From contig JABWBR010000009.1 of assembly GCA_013360405.1 (NCBI GenBank), forward strand, positions 1 through 64,000: a stretch of 64,000 bases of DNA, read 5' to 3'. Position numbers and translations under genes: made by a program. This DNA is from Saprospiraceae bacterium (lineage in GTDB: Bacteria; Bacteroidota; Bacteroidia; Chitinophagales; Saprospiraceae). The notes below the pieces were generated by a model, which worked only from the letters and a program-made list of their open reading frames with translations, searched no databases and was not told the DNA's origin. Below, one piece after another: positions 44,924 through 54,600 of this stretch (position 1 is the stretch's first letter; each line of letters opens with the position of its first letter).

Positions 44924-45220
44924 TTATCCCCGTTTTTTCGACCTATTCCCCGCCATAAACCCCCAGCCGCTGGAGCCGAGCAAAAAGCCCAGGTCGTAGA
45001 AGCCGCCGGTATTATTGACGGCGTAGATGGCCACATCGTCGTCAAACAAGCTGACCACAAAGCTGATGGGCGTAATAAAGCCGTGAAGCAGGCCGTAAAA
45101 AAAGCCGTATTCTTTGCCCTTCAGGCATTCATTTATGGGTTCTACATCGGCGCAGGAGACGAGTAAAAAACTAAAAAAAAGCGCTGTGAGCAGCAGGATA
45201 GGTGTGCGGTAATTTTTCAT
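44924..45220 (-). CDS. Small membrane lipoprotein, hypothetical
   Basis: 98 aa. Lipobox FLLVSC at residues 18-23 after a hydrophobic leader. The short mature part is FYGLLHGFITPISFVVSLFD, an Asp cluster, then FYDLGFLLGSSGWGFMAG and a basic end. The pattern is common in small Bacteroidota proteins without known function. It lies upstream of Uma2 on the same strand, with a CGACAAC heptamer scrap between them (44901-44916). Confidence 0.75.
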   Translation of the reverse strand: MKNYRTPILLLTALFFSFLLVSCADVEPINECLKGKEYGFFYGLLHGFITPISFVVSLFDDDVAIYAVNNTGGFYDLGFLLGSSGWGFMAGNRSKKRG

Positions 45221-45351
45221 TGGAATGCGATTTTAGCCTAAAATACGGACTAATGGCGGAGCTGCCAATGTTTTTAGCTTATCAGCCCTTTCGATTCCTA
45301 CCAATGGTGGTGTTTTTCGGATGAAAGGGAGGATGGAGCAATTCTGATTTA

Positions 45352-45455
45352 TTTTAACGCAAAGTGCGCTAAGGTTTCGCAAAGTGCGCTATCACAGCAT
45401 TAATCATCTGCCATTGCGTTCCTTGCGTAACCATTGCGAACCTTGCGTTTAAAAA
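45352..45455. repeat. Palindromic ACGCAAAG array upstream of the SDR gene
   Basis: The left arm has two ~20-bp units (TTCGCAAAGTGCGCTA and a sister). The right arm (45412-45455) is complementary words CATTGCGTTCCTTGCG and CATTGCGAACCTTGCG. The arms pair at roughly 30 of 40 positions around a loop (ATCACAGCATTAATCATCTG). It ends about 45 bp before the SDR start codon. The rest of the 280-bp gap holds no gene. Confidence 0.75.
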
Positions 45456-45499
45456 AAATATGCCTTCAACCATTTCCACCTCCCAACGTTCCTACTATT

Positions 45500-46219
45500 A
45501 TGAACAAACTCAACGGAAAAACAGCCCTCGTCACCGGGGGTAGCAAAGGCATCGGCTACGGCATTGCCGCCAGCCTGTTGCAGGAAGGTATACACGTGGC
45601 CATCACCGGTCGTCATCAGGACGCTTTGGACGCCGCAGTGCGGGAATTATCGGGCACGAGCACGGGCAAAATCATCGGCATTGTGGCCGATACCCGCGAT
45701 TTCGACGCCATGAAAAACGCGGTAGCCCAGACCCTCGAGGCTTTTGGCCGTCTCGACATTCTCATTGCCAATGCTGGCGTGGGCCATTTCGCCTCCATCA
45801 CCGAAATGACCCCCGAGCAATGGCATGAAACCATCGATACCAACCTCACCGGGGTGTTTTACAGCCTCAAGGCGGCCTTAAATCCGCTTATTGAAGCTCA
45901 GGGCTATTTCATCAGCATCGCGAGTCTGGCCGGAACCAATTTCTTCGCCACGGCATCGGCATACAACGCGAGTAAATTTGGACTGGTAGGTTTCACGCAG
46001 GCGGTCATGCTCGACTTGCGGGATGCCGGCGTCAAGTGCTCCACCATCATGCCGGGCTCTGTCGCCACCCATTTCAACAACCACGAGCCAAATGCCGCCG
46101 ACGCCTGGAAAATACAACCCGAAGACCTGGGGCAGATGGTGGTGGATCTGCTTCGCATGAATCCGCGGACTTTGCCGAGTAAGATAGAGGTGCGGCCCAG
46201 CCGGACGGCTAGTAAATGA
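45500..46219 (+). CDS. Short-chain dehydrogenase/reductase
   Basis: 239 aa from ATG 45500; the earlier in-frame ATG at 45434 lies within the repeat array. Classical SDR motifs: TGGSKGIGYG (12-21, nucleotide binding), NAG (91-93), S142, and the YNASK catalytic Tyr/Lys (Y155, K159). An Arg at 38 after the second strand favours NADP(H). Length is typical. The substrate cannot be inferred, and neighbours give no pathway clue. Confidence 0.93.
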   Translation: MNKLNGKTALVTGGSKGIGYGIAASLLQEGIHVAITGRHQDALDAAVRELSGTSTGKIIGIVADTRDFDAMKNAVAQTLEAFGRLDILIANAGVGHFASITEMTPEQWHETIDTNLTGVFYSLKAALNPLIEAQGYFISIASLAGTNFFATASAYNASKFGLVGFTQAVMLDLRDAGVKCSTIMPGSVATHFNNHEPNAADAWKIQPEDLGQMVVDLLRMNPRTLPSKIEVRPSRTASK

Positions 46220-46247
46220 GGATGGGAAGACCGGCTTGTGGTGTGTG

Positions 46248-46285
46248 AAATAGTAGAGACGCGATTAATCGCGTCTCTACTATTT
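46248..46285. repeat. Perfect 38-bp palindrome, AGAGACGCGATT family
   Basis: AAATAGTAGAGACGCGATT pairs perfectly with its complement (19-bp arms, no loop). It lies 28 bp after the SDR stop. The same core recurs at 47525-47568 and, as a variant, inside the pirin gene. Confidence 0.9.
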
Positions 46286-46382
46286 TACGGCCCTGCTATC
46301 CTGGTACATTGACTGCCTGTAATAAGGTTTAAAAACAGGCTCTCAACTATCGATTTTCAGGGTTATGCCGGTTTTGCCCGGG

Positions 46383-46399
46383 AAAACCTTGCAAGGTCT
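46383..46399. repeat. Half copy of the ACCTTGCAAGGT palindrome
   Basis: AAAACCTTGCAAGGTCT, the right arm of the 35-bp palindrome at 47461-47495. It is preceded by a near-identical flank (TTTTGCCCGGGA here, TTTTGCCCTGGA there) and sits just past the stop of the DUF6252-like lipoprotein gene. Confidence 0.8.
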
Positions 46400-46407
46400 G
46401 AACCATA

Positions 46408-47256
46408 TCAGTAATTTATCGAAAAACTACCCTCGGTCAAAGTGGCCGTCGCAGGGTTAAACAGGCTCGATGCATCAAAATGGAAGGTTCCCTCAATTAT
46501 TCGGGCTGTTTTGTCGTGTTTGGAGATCGTCAGCGATCCTCCATTAGCGGAAAGGAAGGTCTGGTTGTCGGGGTTGTACTGGCCGCCATAAGTAGCGCCG
46601 AATAGCGGGTCGCCAAGCGTGTAATCGCCCGGATCGACAGCAACGGGAATGTACAAGCCCACCGACCGACCGGTGGAGACATTGGAAGCAACGATATTGA
46701 TTTTACCGTTTACTTTGCTTCCGCTTATCAAGGTGGGCGACCAGTTTACACCGTCAATTTTGACGGCGAAGGTGTTTTCGCCGACATGAGCGATGGTGCT
46801 GGTAAAGGGTACGTTTGTAAATTCGCCTTCGGACACAAAAACCGTTTCGCCGCTAAGCGGGTTTTCGGCCATAAATTCAAACGTTCCTGAAACCAAAGAA
46901 TCGGTCGTGTTGATTTCAGAAAAAATGACATAGCCAAGTCCTCCCGGCGCATTGGAAACAAAGCTGCTGCCGGCATTAGCGGGCAACCATACGGCAGCGT
47001 GGTCGGCGTTGGGGTAGAGATAAAAAGTGTCTGATGTAAAGTCCTGCAACGTGATGGTGATCAGGCTGCCGTCAGCCGCTTTGCCGCTCAGGTTAAAAGT
47101 GCCTTGTGCCAATGCAGCGCCGACTTCTTTTCCGCTCCAGTGCTGCCCATCTATTTTGGCGGTCATTTTGCCCTGGGGTGATGCGTCGTCCTGGCTGCAA
47201 CCCAGAAAAAAAAGTGTGGAAAATAAAAGCAATGAAAAAACTACATGCGTTTTCAT
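46408..47256 (-). CDS. DUF6252-like lipoprotein
   Basis: 282 aa from ATG 47256 (MKTHVVFSLLLFSTLFFLGCSQDD); lipobox FLGC with Cys at about 20. The upstream ATG at 47337 would bury the lipobox. Two similar halves follow, each opening with a (M)xAKIDGQxW motif (MTAKIDGQHWSGKE; FAVKIDGVNWSPTL) and ending in VSGTFEF- or IEGTFHFDAS-type strands. This is the pattern of DUF6252-type Bacteroidota lipoproteins. The function is unknown; surface or outer-membrane attachment is likely. The gene is bracketed on both sides by the same two palindrome families in mirror order. Confidence 0.8.
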   Translation of the reverse strand: MKTHVVFSLLLFSTLFFLGCSQDDASPQGKMTAKIDGQHWSGKEVGAALAQGTFNLSGKAADGSLITITLQDFTSDTFYLYPNADHAAVWLPANAGSSFVSNAPGGLGYVIFSEINTTDSLVSGTFEFMAENPLSGETVFVSEGEFTNVPFTSTIAHVGENTFAVKIDGVNWSPTLISGSKVNGKINIVASNVSTGRSVGLYIPVAVDPGDYTLGDPLFGATYGGQYNPDNQTFLSANGGSLTISKHDKTARIIEGTFHFDASSLFNPATATLTEGSFSINY

Positions 47257-47460
47257 AATGGAAATTTTGAAAATATTAATAATAAAAATTTTCAGAGAAT
47301 GTAACGCAGTAGATAGTTGATCGCCTGTTGTGGGCAAATAGGCTAAATAATTGGAGATTGATTCAAAGATAGGGCCCTACGCAAGTGAATGTCAACTATA
47401 AATGAAATTCGGCAGGAAATTGATGGGATTTGGCGAGGAGTGCCCCGTTTTGCCCTGGAA

Positions 47461-47495
47461 AGACCTTGCAAGGTTTTGAAAACCTTGCAAGGTCT
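47461..47495. repeat. Perfect 35-bp palindrome, ACCTTGCAAGGT family
   Basis: AGACCTTGCAAGGTTTT-G-AAAACCTTGCAAGGTCT with 17-bp arms and a single central base. It lies between the lipoprotein gene start and the truncated gene at 47597. Confidence 0.9.
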
Positions 47496-47524
47496 GAACG
47501 AGGCCATCGGGGGTTAACGGGGCC

Positions 47525-47568
47525 GTAAAAAAGTAGAGACGCGATTAATCGCGTCTCTACTTTTTTAC
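47525..47568. repeat. Perfect 44-bp palindrome, AGAGACGCGATT family
   Basis: 22-bp arms (left arm starts GTAAAAAAGTAGAGACGCG) meeting at ATT/AAT with no loop. It ends 28 bp from the stop codon of the truncated gene at 47597 and could act as its terminator. Confidence 0.9.
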
Positions 47569-47596
47569 ACACCACGTTGATTTAGTTTCTGCCTAA

Positions 47597-47959
47597 TCAG
47601 TGCGCAACGAATCCAGACTGCTTGTTCAGCCCGCTCATATCCTGCACGCTCGTAAAGTACATCCAAAAGTTGCCGCCGATGCTTTCAAGGCTGTCCAGCC
47701 CATGCAGACTGACCAGGTTGGCATCGATGACCAGATCCCCCCCGATGCTCTTCAGTCCGATCAGGCTGTCCAGGTTCGTCACGCCCGGAGGCCGCACATA
47801 GACTTCACCCTCGATCGTTGTACAGCCCGGGTACATTGCCGGGAATTGGTCCACCTGCGCCTGGATACTGAAAGTGATGCCGTCGGGGAGGCAGGATTGG
47901 GCCTGGGCGGTGAGGCTCAGGAGGAGTGCGAGGAAGGGGGGGAATAGGTGTTTTTTCAT
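47597..47959 (-). pseudogene. Truncated secreted LRR-like (receptor L-type) protein
   Basis: 120 aa with signal peptide (MKKHLFPPFLALLLSLTAQAQ). CLPDGITFSIQAQVDQFPAM, YPGCTTIEGEVYVRPPG and then leucine-rich units follow (LIGLKSIGGDLVIDANLVSL, SLESIGGNFWMYF). Proteins of this kind usually continue with many more such units and a T9SS sorting domain. Here the frame ends in MSGLN followed by eight unrelated residues, so it is most likely a 3'-truncated copy. The deletion edge lies about 30 bp from the 44-bp palindrome. Confidence 0.65.
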
Positions 47960-48619
47960 AGTGTGAGGTTGATGTGGTCAGAACATGTTGTTATGCAGTG
48001 CGTCGTGTTTAACAAGCCTGGCTCGAATAGTCGGGGGTCTGGCTTGTGTTGTATTTGGATTTCGTTGTTGCCTACACTAGTCAGAGACTGGCTGACCACC
48101 CGCGTCGGGTCTAAGGCCTGCGCGAGCGGCTTACGTTTTATATATAATTAAATCATAACGAACAGTTTGCACTAGAAGGGAAAATGTTACGGGTGAGGGT
48201 CTCTGCCCCGAACACTAGCGTTTCCAGTCTCTGGCTTGTTTTGTCAGCACACAGTGTTCATTTGTGAGCCCTGATTTGTGCGACTTATTTGTTTTATTAC
48301 CCCCAAGTCAGAGACCCCGACTTCATCGGGGCAGGCATTGCCCACACAGCGTGTCGAGTCACCACCTGTCCCGCCTCAAGCGGGAGACGCTCACGAGCCG
48401 CGTTTGGCTAGGGGTTTGTGGTTACGGAACACTGGCGGCCAGCGGTGCCGAACACTATGCGCCAGCGGGGTTTGTTTCCGAACTTCGAACACTCGCGGCC
48501 AGCGGACACATGAGGCCAGCGGAAATTTTTGGTTATGGAACACTGGCGGCCAGCAGAACACATTTAGCCAGCGGGTTCATAAATAACTGATTTTCAACTA
48601 CGGTAATTCAGAACTCACG
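47960..48619. other. Hairpin- and repeat-rich gap downstream of the RHS operon
   Basis: 660 bp with no credible ORF on either strand. It holds GTCAGAGAC-type repeats at 48.08, 48.23 (inverted) and 48.31 kb. Hairpins are CCCCGA-CTTCA-TCGGGG (48315-48331) and CCCGC-CTCAA-GCGGG (48370-48384), and an array of GAACAC...GCCAGCGG units follows. No immunity-like gene follows the RHS tip. Confidence 0.6.
48420..48574. repeat. GAACACtnGCGGCCAGCGG repeat array
   Basis: Six units of about 19 bp (48426, 48450, 48487, 48506, 48535 and 48556). The best units contain the small palindrome CTGG-CGG-CCAG. A longer identical block (GGTTAyGGAACACTGGCGGC) occurs at both 48420 and 48530. The array lies 45 bp from the stop of the RHS gene. 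Confidence 0.75.
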
Positions 48620-51600
48620 TTAATTACCTAATCCTCCCATTGGTCTAGGGTTCCAATTTTGACCTAATATTTCCCTATTATTTTGCGTATTTCTTGCACC
48701 TGCTTCTATTGCAGCTGGCCACCCGCCTGGGATTATCGCATCTCCTAAGAAATACACAGTAGAGGCAATGGCTGTTCCTGGATTAATCAATCCCCAAGCG
48801 CCTATTCCTAGATTAGTTGTCGCCTTGGCTGGATGCACAGCATTTTGTGAATTTGGGCCTTCAACATAATAGTTATATACGCCTTTTGCATCAACCAATG
48901 TACCTACACCTAGGCCTGATACTCCAGCAATTTTTGAGACTTTGGTCATAGTTGTTGCCATTTCTGCAGTTAATTTTTCAGCAGAAACAACAGTATTTCC
49001 AACTCTTTGACCATATTTGAAAGTTTGTTCTGCCATAATTTTAGCAGAATAATCTACGACGTTTGTAACCCCCGCAGCTGCAGCTCCTACAGTTTTCTCA
49101 ATTGAAGGTGCCGATTTAGTTACCCCACCAAATTCTTTCACCATAACATCATTATATCCTTTGGAATCTGTTACTCCATACTTATTCCCACTATTTAAAT
49201 ACATATTAAATTTTTTTAAATCTGCATTTTTAACAGTTACGGTTCTATTAACTCCATCCTCAGTATGTTTTATAAGATTTCCGTTTTCGTCATTGTAATC
49301 AGTATCTAACCCACCTGTTGGGTCGATATTCAAAATAGGATTACAACGCATTCCATTATATGGAGTCCAACTAACTCTTTCATCTGCATGAATATCAACA
49401 CCTATAAACCTCCCCAACCTTCCATCATAACACCGCATCCCATAATCCTGATAATTCCCACTCCCCTTCACCTCATCATCCACCTCCATCCCATTAAACC
49501 CAAACCGTCCTTCTTTGCTCGCAAAAGTCCTCCCCGCCATCAACATCCCAAACGCATAATAATCCTGTGCCGTAATCACATCAGGGTTGAAATAATCCAC
49601 GGTTGTGGCGTTGATAGTGGCGGGCACAGGTAGCTTGCGGTCGCTCACCACGGCTAGCACATTGCCGAGGTGGTTGCTTTGCTCGTAGCGGCGCTTGCCG
49701 CGCAGGCGTACGTAGTGATCGGGTAGTTCAAAGGGGCGCGGACAGCCGATCATGCAGCGCTCGGAGCGGTATTCGCCCAGTCGGCTGGAGCCATAAAGCC
49801 AGGCGGATTCGAGGGTGACGTTGGCGGCGTTGCGGCGGTAGGTGGCCAGCACATTGCCGGAGGCGTCGTAGGCGTGGTAGGTGCTTTCGCCGTTCACGGT
49901 TTTTACCACGCGCTTGCCCATGGGGTTGTAGCCGAAGGTGATGGTTTTGGCGGGTGCGTCGCTGTCTGTTATTTTAGCGACTTTACCCTGTAAGTTCCAC
50001 TGGATGACGAGCTTTTCGGCTGCGTCGTTGGTCAGGTTGCCGATGGGGTCGTACGTGTAGTTGTTGATGGCGGTTTGGTTGTCAATGTCTTCGATGTTGT
50101 CGTTGGCTTGGGTGTAGTTACTACTGGGTACAGGGTCCGTTACCCGCTGCAATTGGTTGCTATTGGGATAGTAGTGGTATCTCAAGCTGTCCATGACCAA
50201 TTGATTGCCGGTTTTGTCGCCATTGCGTTTTTGGGTCAGGATGTTGCCGTTGGGGTCGTATTCGAAGCTGTTTTTCAATCGATCGTCGGGGGCGCCGGCT
50301 TGCCATTGGTTGTTGGCAAAGTTGGTGTTGTCGGGGGTGGCCGCTTTAAGGCGGTTGAGCTGGTCGTAGCGGTAGGACATGCCCATGGGGATTTTGCCCG
50401 CCATGAAGGGTTCGATGGCAGTTACCATGTGGCGGATGTTGCCGTTGTAGAGGCTCGCATTGTCGAGGTTGCTGCCGGCATAGCCTGGCTCAAAGCTTAC
50501 ATTTTGTCCGATGGGCTTGTAGTCGCCGGTGTAGTAGCCGAGCAGGAATCCCACGGCGTCGCGGGCAAAGCCCTGGGCATAGTTTAGGCCGTCGCGGCCC
50601 ATGTCGTGTTGCGGGTCGAGGCTGCCGGAGTTCATTCCTTTGATCCAGCCGTGCAGGGTATAGGCGTAGTCGAGGCCTTGTACGTTGTCGTGGCCGAGGG
50701 CTACGCGGGCCAGCGGGCCGTGCGCATAATACTCGTAAGCGGCGTCGAGATCCCAGAGCACGCCGTCGGGACTGGTTCGCACTTCGGTGAGGCGGTTGTC
50801 GGCGTCGTAGGCATAGCGGTGGTGGAACTGATCTTTTTGTCCGCGCTGGTAAGCCAGGGCATTCACCTTGCCGCTGATGAGGTCGTAGTCGTATTCCACG
50901 GTTTTGGCATCCAGCAAAAAGGATTTTTGCACCATGGTTTCCACATTGCCGTGTATATCGTAGCTGTAATATACCTCCGAGCTTGTGCCGGCGGCGGGGT
51001 TGATTTTGGGCTGCCAGAAGACCGCGGCTACGCGCCCGCGCAGGTTGTTTTGCGCGTTATTGGGAAATAAGGCGGCCTGGGCAGGCGTACTGCGGTCGTA
51101 TTGGGTAAGGGTGATTTCGCTTCTCGTACCGGCATTGATGAAGATATTCCAGGTAGCATGGTTGCGGGCCTGGGTTTTCAGGTTGTTGAGCATAGTCGTG
51201 AAATTGCCCTGGTTGGGGCGCACATTTTCGCCTACTTCAATAATTCGCCCCAGGGCGTCGTAGCGGGTATATGAAAACCAGAAACCGCCGCCTTTGAGGC
51301 GTTGTTTGGCGTTTTGAGAGGCTACCAGGCGGCCCAGTCCGTCGTAGAAAAAGTTGGATTCCAGTTTATGGTCGGGTATTTTCTGCCAGGTGAGTTGGTT
51401 GAGCGAGTTGTAGCGGTAGCGCGAAGGCAGCGTATGGTTGGGATACACGGCATTGGGCCCCGTGCCCTTGCGGTGGGCGGCTACTTGTGCGATTTGTGCG
51501 GCATTCAGCGGCGCCACGCCCGCGGGGGGCACGGTTTGCACGAGGTTGTTGGCCTGGTCGTAGTAGTAGAGGGTGTAGTGGTGCTGGATTTCTTTGTACG

Positions 51601-54600
51601 ATACCGTAAATGTTTCTACCGCTTTCAGGCAGTGTAGCATGTAGGCTTCCTTTACGGCTGCTTTCAGGCTATCCTTATAATAGCCGAATTGCTTGTCAGC
51701 GTTGTATTTGGCAATATTCAGGAGGTCTTGTACGCAGGAATCCGGAAGCACATGGCTGTATTCAACGATCGTATCGCAGGCAGAAAAACAACTGCCCGTC
51801 CATTCCGGTGTGCCGAAAATACCGCCCGTGATCGTCATAGTGTTGCAGGAACGGCAATTTTTGAGCACGTCTTCGGGCGTATTGATACCCCATACGGGCG
51901 GGTCAATCCTGGTGCTCAGCAGGTTGCAACAGAAACTGATGGTGAGGCAGGAGGCTGTTCCCCGAATTTCAGTGGTCGTATTATTGGCAAGTTTTACTTT
52001 CAGGAAAAACGACCTGGCATGCCCGTTTGTGCTGAGTTGGTCGGTATCGGGCCGTATGCCGAGGCATTTGGTAATACTATTGACGGAGACGCCCGTCGGC
52101 AATTGAAGGCTTATTGCGCACCGCTCGGCGCCGTTGTCGTCCAATATTTTTCCGTTGATGGTCGAGCCGCTCAGGCTGCCTTGCCAGCTGAGGTCGAATT
52201 GTTCCCCCAGCGCGCCGGCGAGATAGGGCCCTACGAGGTTGCCGGGAATTGGCTGGTTGCTCGCCAGCGCAGTATTGCCGACGAGGTAACTGAAAACGGT
52301 AGCCAGTTCTTTGGCGTCCTTTGTTAGCGGACAATCGGGGCCTTCGCCCGGGCATTTGATGTCGCAATTGCCGAGGTCAAATAGCACCACTTGCGAGCTG
52401 CCGTCGGAAAAAGTGACGGTCATGACGTATTTGCCCGGGTCGTTAGGCGCGGGTAGGAAACAACACAAATCGGAAATACTGCTGCGGCCTTTTCTGCTGT
52501 TGATGCGGAAGGAAAATTCGCAGGCGGGGCGCTGGAAAAGGAAAGCATGTGTGTTGCCGCTAACAATATAGGAGATGGTCACGCTCGACTGGCCTTGCAG
52601 CAGGATACTCAATACATCAGCCGGGTAGCTGGGGTCTCCGGCGTAGATGGTCAGCGGAGTTTGACCGCTGTTCATGACTTGCAGCAGGAATTTGGGGAAG
52701 TTCTGTTCCAGGTTGCAACAAAAGCCTTTTGCCGATGAACCCACTAGGCCCTGTATGGCATCCAGTACATCCAGGGGATTATCGTTGTAAAAGTCGAGGT
52801 CAAACCCCGGCGGCAGGGCGTCGTAAACCGATGGGAAACGTTTGTCTTTGTTTTTGAAATAAGGGAAAGTATATACGCCGCAGTATTGATTCAGGCTGCT
52901 TGATGAAAACGGGAAATTCCAGAATCCCGTGCCGCTAAATCCGTTCAAATGCCAGCGGAAGGGATCTTCGCCGATGCAGCCGTTGTAGCAGTTATTGGCT
53001 ATGGCGTATTTCGAACGAATTTTGTAAATAATTTCCTGTTTGACGGAGGTATACAGGGCGCGATAGGCTGCCCATTCCAGGTCGCCTTTTCCGTTGGCGT
53101 TCCAGCCGGCGTTGTAACAAGCCGGGGTAGGGTTTTCCGGGCAATTGGCAATGGCGACGGCCATTTGTTGCATGCTCAGTGTCGTATTGGACTGCGTGAC
53201 AAACGCGTTTATTTTTGAGGGCATGATATTCCAGCCTGCCGGTAGCCAGGCCAGATTGGCGCTGAAAATCGAAGGGTCAAAAAACGGATCATTTTGCATG
53301 ATGGCCTGCGCATTATTGGGATTAATAAATCCCTTTTGCACGGCCTGTTGGTAAGTGGCGGTAACGCTCAGGTTGGCATCGTATTCTTCGCTGTTGTTCA
53401 GGTTAGTAACGGGCCCTACCGCTTTTTGCAAATAATCGCTGCAAAATTCGTAATAGCAGTATTCCGGGTGGAATGGCAGGAGCTCTTCCGCCCATTCATC
53501 CCGCCAGTTGTTCAGGAAATCCTGCAGCGGCACAGTGGGGTCGTTAATGTTGACCAGCCCATTTCCTAAGTCAATCTGGAATGCGAAGCCGTTATCACCC
53601 TTAAAATTGAGGTTGCTATTCTGGTAATACGGCGGCGCGTTTCCGCCACTGGGCAACGCGCCGGGAGAAACGTACACAGAAACGAGATGGTCTTCGGGAT
53701 TAATTGCGGGCGTGCCCGGCAAATAGCCGTATTGTCCGCCGGGGCTCACGTCGGCCAGCATGGCGGCATAAGCTGCTTCGCAGAGTGTAAGCGTGGTATC
53801 GCAAAGCGCTTCCTGCAGTTCGGCGATTTCTTCGCTTAATGCATTGATTTCTTCCGGTGTCAGTCCGGGGGTATTTACGATACTGGAGTCAATATCATCG
53901 CAACCGATATGGCAGCCGAAAGTGTCAATTTTGCTCATTTCTTCTTTCAGAAAATCTTCATACTTCTGGCTGCATTTGTTGGAAGGGTCGTTGATAAAAT
54001 GATAGGCGTAGGCATCGGCTGCGGCTTCGTTGACTTTCAGGCGTTTGACGATGGTATAGGAGCCTACTTTCAGGGGTAGTTGGGCAAAAGAGGGGTTGGT
54101 TTGTGGCAAGTCGGTTGTCGAATTAAACTGAAACGGCGGGGTTTCACATTGATCACTCAGCACCTCCTCGCCGGTCGGCTTGCCGTCTACCAGGATTTGT
54201 TCCATTAGTTTGCCAATGGTCTGCGTGTGGTGGAATATCGTGTCATTGCAATTCAGGTTGTCAATCACGGCCAGTTCAAGATCGTAGATGCAATCGTAGC
54301 ACACGATGGCGTCCATGCAGGTCGCGTCGAGGAACTGCTCGCCCGTCATGGTATAAGTGAAATTGTAATCGCCGGCCGTGCTCACCAACAGCGTCCGAAC
54401 GGTAGTCAGGGCATAGTTGGCCTCGTCTTTGACGTTGGCGGCCAATAGATCCACGTCGAAATGCACCGTCTGGTAGCTGGGCAGCGTATCCAGGTTTTCA
54501 GGCGCCTTGCCGCCCAAAGCGGTGGCTATGGTATTGCCTTTGGGGTCGAGCCAGGTTAAACTATACTGGTTGTTGGCATCCCGCAGCATGTTCTTTTTGT

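Noticed and set aside
48620-49310. Nuclease or deaminase toxin in the RHS tip
   Set aside because: No HNH, AHH, PD-(D/E)xK, or H/C-x-E with PCxxC motif could be seen; only hydrophobic Gly/Ala helices.
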